Part shown: positions 1 to 5,606 of the stretch, piece by piece
How positions within the stretch are numbered: position 1 is the stretch's first letter
Layout: the number at the start of each line of letters is the position of its first letter
DNA from: Verrucomicrobiota bacterium
GTDB taxonomy: Bacteria; Verrucomicrobiota; Lentisphaeria; Oligosphaerales; Oligosphaeraceae
Direction: 5' to 3'
DNA length: 7,008 nucleotides
NCBI GenBank assembly: GCA_022709995.1
Contig: JAKLHU010000109.1
Span: 1 to 7,008, forward strand
The notes under the pieces: model-generated
The model's database searches: none
What the model saw: the letters and a program-made list of their open reading frames with translations, nothing else
What the model was told of the DNA's origin: nothing
Made by a program: the position numbers and the translations under genes

Positions 1-539
1 ACCGGGACAAGGCGGAGGATTTTCGCGAACAGGTATTGCCCGGCGATGATGAAGATCAGGGAGGAGACGGACATGAGGAGGACGCAGGCCAGCTGGAGGA
101 CCAGGTCGAGGCGGCTGGCGCGGCGGTAGGCGGCGAGCATGGCGACGAGGATGTTGGCGACGAGAGTGGCGAGAAAGACCGGCACCGTGAGGCAGAGCGA
201 CGGCGCGATGCGCTGCCTAATCTCCGCGCCCAGGGGCTCGAGAGTCATGTCCGAACGCCCGAAGTCGCCCCAGAACAGGGCGAGGCTTTTCTGGAAGAAG
301 ATGGTCTCGGTCAGCCTGGCGATGCCGGCCGCGTCCCGGTTGACAAACAGAGGATGGTGGTAGCCGTGGGCTTCCTTCCAGCGCTCGACGTTTTCCGGGG
401 TCGACGCCTTGTCGCCCAAGGCCTGGCGCGCCATGTCGTCCGGTGAGTTGACCAGAAAGAACAACAGGAACACGACCAGATTGACGCCGAGCAGCGTCGG
501 GATGAGATACAAAAGTCGTCGCAGGAGGTAGTGAGCCAT
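1..539 (-). CDS. Peptide-type ABC transporter permease (DppB/OppB family), partial
   Basis: This is the N-terminal 179 residues of an inner-membrane permease of a dipeptide/oligopeptide-type importer; the reading frame is still open at the left edge, so the C-terminal part, including the EAA loop that contacts the ATPase, lies outside. The start MAHYLLRRLLYLIPTLLGV matches the usual DppB opening (basic YLLRRLL, then PTLLG in the first membrane helix, about residues 9-30). A periplasmic segment follows with DKASTPENVERWKEAHG and the family-typical WGDFGRS near residue 90, then hydrophobic helices at about 115-137 and 146-172. The stretch between HHPLF and WGDFGRS seems somewhat longer than in common DppB proteins. 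No Shine-Dalgarno sequence precedes the start, but the N-terminal match leaves little doubt about it. It lies downstream of the solute-binding protein gene on the same strand and appears to have its own promoter. Family-level call is firm; substrate is not known. Confidence 0.93.
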   Translation of the reverse strand, partial: MAHYLLRRLLYLIPTLLGVNLVVFLLFFLVNSPDDMARQALGDKASTPENVERWKEAHGYHHPLFVNRDAAGIARLTETIFFQKSLALFWGDFGRSDMTLEPLGAEIRQRIAPSLCLTVPVFLATLVANILVAMLAAYRRASRLDLVLQLACVLLMSVSSLIFIIAGQYLFAKILRLVP

Positions 540-567
540 GGTGGCAAGCGGGCAGGTTGGATGGGGT

Positions 568-591
568 GGCGGCGGAAACGCGCCCGCCGCC
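568..591 (-). promoter_or_regulatory. Perfect inverted repeat in the permease leader
   Basis: GGCGGCGG at 568-575 and CCGCCGCC at 584-591 form a perfect 8-bp, all-GC stem with an 8-base loop. On the minus strand it falls between the predicted promoter (623-650) and the permease start codon at 539, ending about 28 bases before the start. No run of T follows on the minus strand, so it is not an intrinsic terminator. It could affect mRNA stability or access of ribosomes to a start that lacks a Shine-Dalgarno sequence. The structure is seen; the function is inferred. Confidence 0.45.
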
Positions 592-622
592 GAAGACTTC
601 CGGGTGGGCGCAGTTAGAAAGT

Positions 623-650
623 ACTATAGGAAATAAAGCAGGGGTTGCAA
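623..650 (-). promoter_or_regulatory. Sigma-70-like promoter for the permease gene
   Basis: Read on the minus strand, TTGCAA (645-650) is followed after 16 bp by TATAGT (623-628). These match the -35 and -10 consensus at 4 and 5 of 6 positions. The stretch around the -10 is a marked AT-rich island in a GC-rich region. Transcription would begin near 616 and give a leader of about 75 bases before the permease start at 539. The permease and any genes beyond the left edge could therefore be transcribed apart from the solute-binding protein gene. Confidence 0.55.
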
Positions 651-694
651 GCCGGGCCGGGACAAGATTGAGGCCCAGCCAAGAGTTTTCCGTG

Positions 695-763
695 TTGTCG
701 CCGGGCATCGCCGCCGGCTTGTCGCCGCCGGGTTGTCGCCGGCTTGTCGCCGGCTTGTTCGGG
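695..763 (-). repeat. Tandem GCCGGCGACAA units between binding-protein and permease genes
   Basis: On the plus strand the unit TTGTCGCCGGC occurs exactly at 733-743 and 744-754. Variants lie at 695-705 (TTGTCGCCGGG), 719-732 (TTGTCGCCGCCGGG) and 755-763 (TTGTTCGGG, degenerate). On the minus strand, which is the coding sense here, the unit reads GCCGGCGACAA. Because GCCGGC is self-complementary, two neighbouring units fold into a 6-bp stem with a 5-base GACAA loop (738-743 with 749-754). The array starts directly after the stop codon of the binding-protein gene and ends upstream of the permease promoter. It could protect the 3' end of the binding-protein mRNA or reduce read-through. No T-tract is present, so it is not a classical intrinsic terminator. 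Confidence 0.7.
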
Positions 764-3007
764 TCACGTTCTGTTTTGGGCTGGCCGGGGGCGGTCGTCT
801 CGTCTTTTCCAGAGGGCGGCGGTGGCGGCCAGGGCGATGACGCCGGCGGCCGTCTGGACGGGCCAGCGCCGCGGGCGGTTCCAGGACTTCTGCGCCGCCG
901 CGCGGGCCGCGCTGTCCACCCGGCGGTATTTCATGAAGGTCTTGCCCATCTGGTGCGGCTTGTAGTTTTTCAGCCAGTCGTGGGTGAGGGTGAAGTCGGT
1001 CGGATGAAATCCCCAGGTGCAGGGGGCGTGTTGTTGGAGGATGCGGTTGGCCTGGCGGATCAGTTCCAGGCGGCGGTCGCCATTGGCCATGGTTTCCAGC
1101 TCTTTGAAGACGCGGTCGAAGTCCGGCGAGGCGTAGTTGACGTAGTTGGCGCCGCGGCCCTGGGTGTTGGCGGTGGCATTGGGGCCGTGGAACAGGAACA
1201 GGAAGTTTTCGGGATCGGGGTAGTCCGCCAGCCAGCCTTTGTTGAAGATGATCTGCCAGTTGCCGGTGTTGAGTTTGTTGCGCCAGCGGTTGAGGTCGGA
1301 AGGCCGTTCCTGGATGTCGACGCCTAGGCGCTGGAAGCAGTTTTTCAACCATTGGAACTGGGCTTTGAAGGACGAGTCGCCGGCCTTGGCGTGGTCGAGA
1401 TAGAGGCGGATCGGGGCGCCGTCGGGGCCGATGCCATTCGGGTAGCCGGCCTCGGCCAGCAGGCGGCGGGCGTCTTCCAGGGGCCGCCGGGCCGGCCGCT
1501 GGCGGGCTTTGTCCCAGCGGTCGGTGAAGGGGTTGACGCCGTCCGGGCCGGCTTCCGCGCCGTAAATGCCGGGCGGGATGATGCCCTGGGCGGGGATGCC
1601 CCGGCCATTGCGGAAAATATCGATGAACTCCTGGTAGTCGAGGGCGATGGAGATCGCCTGGCGCAGTTTCTGGCGTTCCGGGGCCAGACCGCCGACGACC
1701 GGATCGAGCATGTTGAAGCCGAAGAAGAAAATGGTCGGCGCCACGGCGGCGGTCAGGTGGATGCCCCGGGCCCGCATGTCGTCCGACAAGCCGAGGTCGC
1801 CATTCGGGTTCATCGCCACGGCGGCGTCGAACATGTCATTGGGGATGCCGCTGTCGTCGTAGTAGCCCTGCAGGAATTTGATCCAGTTGGGGATGGACTC
1901 GCGTTCAAACTGGAAATACAGCCGGTCGATGAAGGGCGCCGGCCGGCCGGCGTCGGCGAGCAGTCCGGCGGCCGTGTCCTCCGGGCTGCCCTGGGTGGGA
2001 TAGGGGTCGAAGCGGAAGTCGCGGTTGCGTTCGAGGATGATGCGGTCTTCCGGACGGCAGGTGGCCATCCGGTAGGCGCCGGTGCCGACCGGCCAGTTTT
2101 GGAAGGGCAGCCGGGCGTCAATGACGGCCGCCTCCTGGTGGAAGGCGAGCGCTTCCCAGGGAATCGGGGCGAAGAAATGCATGGCCAGCCAGTAGGTCAG
2201 CGGCGGATATTTGCGGGAGAGGATGATCTTGAAGGTCCGGTCGTCGAGGACTTCGACGCCGGCCAGGGGCAGGGCGCGGTAGTCCGGGAGGACGGGATGG
2301 CTGTCGACGTCGCGGCCGGCGCGGCGGGCGTCTTCCTCCAGGCGTCGGATGTCTTCCCGGAGCAGCTGCGAGCATTCCGCCATGCCGCTGATGAACGACG
2401 CGAGTGTGGAGTAGACGGGCGAGGCGAGGCGCGGGTCGCAGAGCCTGGTCAGGGCGACTTTGAAGTCTTCGGCCCGGAGCGCGCGGGTGGCCGTCTCCGG
2501 CAGCTGGTATGGGGAGGTGATGCCGCGCAGTTCGGCGGGGGACACCAGGCGGTAGCGGGGCGAGCCGTCGGGGCGCACGGCGAAGCAGGGATGGGACTGG
2601 TAGCGGATGTCCGGCTTGAGCGTGATGACGTACTCGGCCTTGCCGACCTGCTCCGCCGGCGGGTCGCCGGGCAGCGGCAAGCCCTGGCGGTCAAAGTAGG
2701 TCGGGGCGGGGACGGCGTCGGCGAGCATGGGAACCAGCCGGTAGGGCCGGGCGAGATAATCATAGGCCAGCGGCATTTCCACGATGCAGTCGAGGATTTG
2801 GCCTTCGTGGACGTAGTAGGAAACGGCCGGGTCCAGGCTTTTGATGCTGCTCGCGTAGCTGGTGAAGAAGGTGTTCGACTCCGCCAGGCCGGCGGGCCAG
2901 GGGTCGTTGGTGAAAAGCGTGAGGCCATGGCACAGGAGAAGAGCCAGCGGGATGGGAAGCAGAGCCGGCCAGCGGTCACGCAGAATGGTGGGAAGGAATG
3001 CCATCAT
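764..3007 (-). CDS. Peptide ABC transporter substrate-binding protein, family 5, with N- and C-terminal hydrophobic segments
   Basis: This is the extracytoplasmic peptide-binding component of the importer. The SBP family 5 domain covers roughly residues 85-695: LVPMLADAVPAPTY near 91-104, NWPVGTGAYRM at 305-314, ERNRDF at 326-331, FFGFNMLDP near 428-436, RQAISIALD at 449-457 and GWLADYPDPENFL at 591-603. At 747 residues it is much longer than typical DppA/OppA proteins (about 530-550); extra sequence includes the charged segment at about 210-240. Residues 13-31 are hydrophobic after two arginines and resemble a signal or anchor. A cysteine at 26 follows LLL, a poor lipobox, and no good signal peptidase I site is seen. 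Residues 716-733 form a second hydrophobic helix followed by KRRDDR, a likely C-terminal anchor. The ATG at 3007 is followed at once by a second ATG (3004); neither has a Shine-Dalgarno sequence. The gene is divergent from the D-aminopeptidase gene and precedes the permease. Confidence 0.93.
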   Translation of the reverse strand: MMAFLPTILRDRWPALLPIPLALLLCHGLTLFTNDPWPAGLAESNTFFTSYASSIKSLDPAVSYYVHEGQILDCIVEMPLAYDYLARPYRLVPMLADAVPAPTYFDRQGLPLPGDPPAEQVGKAEYVITLKPDIRYQSHPCFAVRPDGSPRYRLVSPAELRGITSPYQLPETATRALRAEDFKVALTRLCDPRLASPVYSTLASFISGMAECSQLLREDIRRLEEDARRAGRDVDSHPVLPDYRALPLAGVEVLDDRTFKIILSRKYPPLTYWLAMHFFAPIPWEALAFHQEAAVIDARLPFQNWPVGTGAYRMATCRPEDRIILERNRDFRFDPYPTQGSPEDTAAGLLADAGRPAPFIDRLYFQFERESIPNWIKFLQGYYDDSGIPNDMFDAAVAMNPNGDLGLSDDMRARGIHLTAAVAPTIFFFGFNMLDPVVGGLAPERQKLRQAISIALDYQEFIDIFRNGRGIPAQGIIPPGIYGAEAGPDGVNPFTDRWDKARQRPARRPLEDARRLLAEAGYPNGIGPDGAPIRLYLDHAKAGDSSFKAQFQWLKNCFQRLGVDIQERPSDLNRWRNKLNTGNWQIIFNKGWLADYPDPENFLFLFHGPNATANTQGRGANYVNYASPDFDRVFKELETMANGDRRLELIRQANRILQQHAPCTWGFHPTDFTLTHDWLKNYKPHQMGKTFMKYRRVDSAARAAAQKSWNRPRRWPVQTAAGVIALAATAALWKRRDDRPRPAQNRT

Positions 3008-3078
3008 AGGGGGAGGGGAGAGGAGGTTGCAAAGCGCAGCAAGGAGACGGACCCGGACGGTCTGGGCAGAGCCGCGCC

Positions 3079-3112
3079 GGCTGTCGACGGGCCGCTGTCG
3101 TAGCCTAATATA
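3079..3112 (-). promoter_or_regulatory. Possible promoter -10 and leader hairpin for the binding-protein gene
   Basis: An AT-rich island at 3106-3115 gives TATATT on the minus strand (3107-3112), a plausible -10. No convincing -35 stands 16-18 bp upstream, so it may be weak, activator-dependent, or read by another sigma factor. Just downstream in the transcript, 3079-3105 contains an imperfect inverted repeat (GGCT/AGCC at 3079-3082 and 3102-3105, CGAC/GTCG at 3085-3088 and 3097-3100). The leader to the start at 3007 would be about 90-100 bases. Confidence 0.3.
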
Positions 3113-3166
3113 TATGCTGGACCGGCGGCGGAACCGGAAACTTCGGAAAAAAGCCGCGACCAGTTG

Positions 3167-3194
3167 TTTTCATTCTTCATTTTGGTGTTACAGT
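3167..3194 (+). promoter_or_regulatory. Possible promoter for the D-aminopeptidase operon
   Basis: TTTTCA (3167-3172) and TACAGT (3189-3194) are separated by 16 bp, each matching the sigma-70 consensus at 4 of 6 positions. The surrounding 3160-3200 is clearly richer in A+T than the neighbouring genes. The -10 overlaps a short dyad TGTT-N8-AACA (3186-3201), an arrangement that could be an operator, although arms of four bases can easily occur by chance. Transcription would start near 3201, about 60 bases before the start codon. Confidence 0.3.
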
Positions 3195-3251
3195 ACAAAC
3201 AACCGTTGCAAGCAAGCGACGACATTCCTTGTGCAAACCGACCCGGAGAAA

Positions 3252-3256
3252 AAGGA
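3252..3256 (+). promoter_or_regulatory. Ribosome binding site that fixes the D-aminopeptidase start
   Basis: AAGGA lies 6 bases before the ATG at 3263. The frame is open further upstream to a possible start at 3164, but that extension (FFILVLQYKQ...) has no family similarity, lies in the predicted promoter and has no such site. The protein starting at 3263 begins MKIQIMTDLEG, as expected for the family. Confidence 0.8.
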
Positions 3257-3262
3257 CAGGCG

Positions 3263-4114
3263 ATGAAAATCCAGATCATGACGGACCTCGAGGGGCCCAG
3301 CGGGACAAATGGGCGCAGCGACGGCATCGGCAACAAGACCGTCAATCTCCCGATTGCCTGCCAGGTCCTGACGGAGGAAGTCAATGCCTGCGTCGAGGGG
3401 CTGATTGCCGGCGGCGCCACTCAGATCGTGGTCTGGGACGGCCACGGCGGCAGCAATTCCATTGACATCACGAAGCTCCATCCGGCGGCCGAGCTCGGGA
3501 CGATCGGCGGCGATTTGTATCCGGTCATGTTTATCGACGCCAGCTACGACGCGGCCATCCAGCTCGGCGCCCACGCCCTGCAAGGCGTTCCGGATGGCTA
3601 CATGAACCATACGTTTAACAGCCACGGCGTAGCCAACATGTGGCTGAATGGCGAACGCATCGGCGAAATCGGCATCGGCATCTGGTTGGCCGCCTACTTC
3701 CGGGTGCCGACCATGTTGGTGTCGGGCGACGACGCGGCCTGCCGCGAAGCCCATGCCTGCCTCCCGGCTGGCGTGGCCACGGTTTCCACCAAGCATGGCC
3801 TCTCGCGTTATACCGTCATCAACCGCAATCCCGTCGCCGTGCGCGCCGATCTGCGCGCCACCGCCGAACAGGCCCTGCGCAACCTGGCGGCCAGCAAGCC
3901 GAAGCCCCTGCCCGACACGTTTGCGCTGACCGTGCAGCTGATGTGCCCCAATTCGGCCGACATCTGGGAAAGGCGCGGCGCCGAGCGCCTTGACCACATG
4001 ACTGTCCGCATCTGCGGCGCCGACCTGGTCGATGTCTGGTCGCAATATTCCGGCTGGGCGCCCGGCGTCCATAACCGGAAATTCGGCGTTTCCCCGGACC
4101 TCAACCGCCGTTAA
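3263..4114 (+). CDS. M55 family D-aminopeptidase (DppA-type zinc peptidase)
   Basis: The predicted 283-residue cytoplasmic enzyme belongs to peptidase family M55, whose founding member, DppA of Bacillus subtilis, is a decameric zinc enzyme that releases N-terminal D-amino acids from short peptides such as D-Ala-D-Ala. The N-terminus MKIQIMTDLEG supplies Asp8 and Glu10. WDGHGGSN gives His61, LGAHAL gives His104, MNHTF gives His116 (the proposed catalytic histidine), and IGEIG gives Glu135. From memory of the B. subtilis enzyme these match its five zinc ligands and its active-site histidine. KLHPAAEL near 71-78 and VSGDDAACREA near 153-163 are further family landmarks. There is no signal peptide, and length is close to the family norm (about 270-280). 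It is the first gene of the plus-strand group, divergent from the peptide-importer genes and 58 bases before the ceramidase-like gene. The pairing suggests hydrolysis of imported peptides containing D-residues. Substrate preference cannot be read from sequence. Confidence 0.93.
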   Translation: MKIQIMTDLEGPSGTNGRSDGIGNKTVNLPIACQVLTEEVNACVEGLIAGGATQIVVWDGHGGSNSIDITKLHPAAELGTIGGDLYPVMFIDASYDAAIQLGAHALQGVPDGYMNHTFNSHGVANMWLNGERIGEIGIGIWLAAYFRVPTMLVSGDDAACREAHACLPAGVATVSTKHGLSRYTVINRNPVAVRADLRATAEQALRNLAASKPKPLPDTFALTVQLMCPNSADIWERRGAERLDHMTVRICGADLVDVWSQYSGWAPGVHNRKFGVSPDLNRR

Positions 4115-4158
4115 GCCATCCATATGGTGCTTTCCATACTCAATTTTACCTTTGTCGG

Positions 4159-4164
4159 AAGGAG
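4159..4164 (+). promoter_or_regulatory. Ribosome binding site that fixes the ceramidase-like start
   Basis: AAGGAG lies 8 bases before the ATG at 4173. The frame is open upstream to an ATG at 4032, but starting there would overlap the D-aminopeptidase gene by over 80 bases and add 47 residues without family character. The strong site supports the start at 4173. Confidence 0.85.
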
Positions 4165-4172
4165 ACCGTCGC

Positions 4173-5480
4173 ATGCAATTTTTTGACACAGCCGGCTTGC
4201 CGGAACTGAGCGCCGGCGTTGCCCGGACCAAGATCACGCCGTCCGTCGGAGTCGGCCTGGCCGGTTATTTTCACGAGCGCGTGTCCAAGCGCGTCCGCGA
4301 CGACTTGTTCTGCAACGTCGTTGTCCTGCAAGGCAGCGGCGAGCCGATTGTCATTGCGTCTCTGGACATCATCGGCGTGTATTCACCGATCGCCGACGAG
4401 GCCAAGCGTCTGATCATCGCCGCCACCGGCATTCCCGCCGCCAACGTGCTTCTGCACGCCACCCACACGCACACCGGCCCGATACCGACCCGCGACCACA
4501 TCTTGCCGCATTGCGCGGAATGGCTCGAGGCTCTGCCGGGACACATCCTGGCGACCGTCCAGGCCGCTCTTGCCGACCTCAAGCCGGCCATCATCATTCC
4601 GGGCCGGGAAAATGTCCGCGACGCCGGGTCGGTGCGGGTTTGCCGGCAGAAGAATGGCCATGAGCTGTTTGGCCGGGCCGACAGCATCGGCCCGGCCGGC
4701 CCCTGCGACCGCGAGCTGCTGGCTTTGCGCATCTGCGACCTCCAGGGCGAGACCCGCGCCTTTGTCATCAACCATGCCATGCATCCCGATACCATTGGCG
4801 GCAGCAAGGCCGACTTCATTTCGGCGGACTGGCCCGGGGAAATCGGCAAGGCCATCGGCCAGGTCTATGGTCGCGACGTCGTGACGGTCTTTTTGAATGG
4901 CTGCTGCGGTGACATCAACCACGGCATCGACCATCCCACCCGGCGGATCCGCAGCGGCGAGGCCCGCGCCGTCTCCATGGGCCGCACTCTCGCCGCCGCC
5001 GCGATTTTGGCCACCGAGCAGGACGAGCCGATGGCCGCCAACAAGATTGGCGCCCGCCTCGAAGTGCTGTCCATACCCTATTATACCCGCACCCCCGAAT
5101 TTCTGGCCGAAGTCGAAGCCGCGCGGAAGACGGCGGAGGGCTGGAATTCCGCCCTCGTCATCATGAACGACCATTGGACTCACGATGGCGAGGTGGCGCC
5201 GGTGCCGGTCCAGGTCTTGCGTTGCGGCGACGTCATGGTGGTCGGCCTGCCAGGGGAGGTGTTTTCGCGCTGGGCGCTGGAGCTGAAGCACTGGTCGCCG
5301 GCCCCGTTCACCTTTGTCGTCGAACTGGCCAACGGCTGTTTCCATTATATTCCGACGACCGACCAGGCCAACCGCGGCGCCTATGGCGGCAAGCCCATCT
5401 TGTCGCGTTTTCTGGAAGCCGATGCCGGCCGCAAGCTGGCGGACCAGGCCCAGGTGCTGCTGTGGGAACTCTGGGAATGA
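4173..5480 (+). CDS. Neutral/alkaline ceramidase-fold hydrolase (N-terminal domain only)
   Basis: This 435-residue protein resembles the N-terminal catalytic domain of neutral/alkaline non-lysosomal ceramidases, zinc amidases that split the amide bond of N-acylsphingosine. Landmarks in order: AGVARTKITP near 14-23, HATHTHTGP at 95-103, NHAMHPDT at 200-207, NGCCGDINHG at 242-251, GLPGEVFSRWALE at 358-370 and LANGCFHYIPTT at 385-396. His98 or His100, His204, Glu362 and Tyr392 are the probable counterparts of the zinc-site residues of the Pseudomonas enzyme. At the expected position of the serine nucleophile this protein has NGCCGDIN, with no serine. It also lacks the C-terminal immunoglobulin-like domain (true ceramidases are about 650 residues) and any signal peptide, so it is probably cytoplasmic and probably not a true ceramidase. 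An amide or other substrate linked to peptide metabolism is possible. It follows the D-aminopeptidase gene by 58 bases and is likely cotranscribed. Fold confidence is high; function is open. Confidence 0.87.
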   Translation: MQFFDTAGLPELSAGVARTKITPSVGVGLAGYFHERVSKRVRDDLFCNVVVLQGSGEPIVIASLDIIGVYSPIADEAKRLIIAATGIPAANVLLHATHTHTGPIPTRDHILPHCAEWLEALPGHILATVQAALADLKPAIIIPGRENVRDAGSVRVCRQKNGHELFGRADSIGPAGPCDRELLALRICDLQGETRAFVINHAMHPDTIGGSKADFISADWPGEIGKAIGQVYGRDVVTVFLNGCCGDINHGIDHPTRRIRSGEARAVSMGRTLAAAAILATEQDEPMAANKIGARLEVLSIPYYTRTPEFLAEVEAARKTAEGWNSALVIMNDHWTHDGEVAPVPVQVLRCGDVMVVGLPGEVFSRWALELKHWSPAPFTFVVELANGCFHYIPTTDQANRGAYGGKPILSRFLEADAGRKLADQAQVLLWELWE

Positions 5481-5541
5481 GCCGGCCCAGCCGGCCACCC
5501 CCGCCCCGTCCCGGAGGCGGTCCGGGCGCCGGTCAACCTCG

Positions 5542-5574
5542 GCCGGCCCGCCGCGGCGGCCGGCTTTCACTTTT
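5542..5574 (+). terminator. Probable intrinsic terminator after the ceramidase-like gene
   Basis: A GC-only inverted repeat centred at 5553/5554 pairs 5542-5551 with 5556-5564 (one unpaired C on the left arm) around a four-base loop of CGCG. It is followed by TTTCACTTTT (5565-5574). The T-tract is interrupted, so termination may be partial. It lies in the 126-base gap before the metallophosphoesterase gene, whose own start codon is at 5607, and would split the plus-strand group into two units. Genes downstream would then need read-through or a promoter that I cannot identify. Confidence 0.5.
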
Positions 5575-5606
5575 CACCGCATTCACCCGTTCAGGAATGC
5601 TACGCC

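Noticed and set aside
695..763. CRISPR-like array
   Set aside because: The units are about 11 bp, directly adjacent and without spacers of uniform length, so this is a simple tandem repeat.
1352..3103. A 583-codon open frame on the plus strand, opposite the binding-protein gene
   Set aside because: Its product is a low-complexity Gly/Val/Asp/Glu-rich sequence with no domain signature, while the opposite strand encodes a clear family 5 binding protein. Long antisense frames are expected in GC-rich genes.
3164..3262. N-terminal extension of the D-aminopeptidase as a signal sequence (FFILVLQYKQ...)
   Set aside because: The family is cytoplasmic, the extension overlaps the predicted promoter, and a good ribosome binding site stands just before the ATG at 3263.
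4120..4127. Palindrome CCATATGG between the D-aminopeptidase and ceramidase-like genes
   Set aside because: An isolated 8-bp palindrome in a 58-base gap, with no second copy or promoter-like partner seen; likely chance.
3188..4237. A 349-codon open frame on the minus strand, opposite the D-aminopeptidase gene
   Set aside because: Antisense to a gene with a full set of active-site residues; its own product shows no family motif and no ribosome binding site.
4383..5570. A 395-codon open frame on the minus strand, opposite the ceramidase-like gene
   Set aside because: Antisense shadow of a gene with clear family motifs and a strong ribosome binding site.
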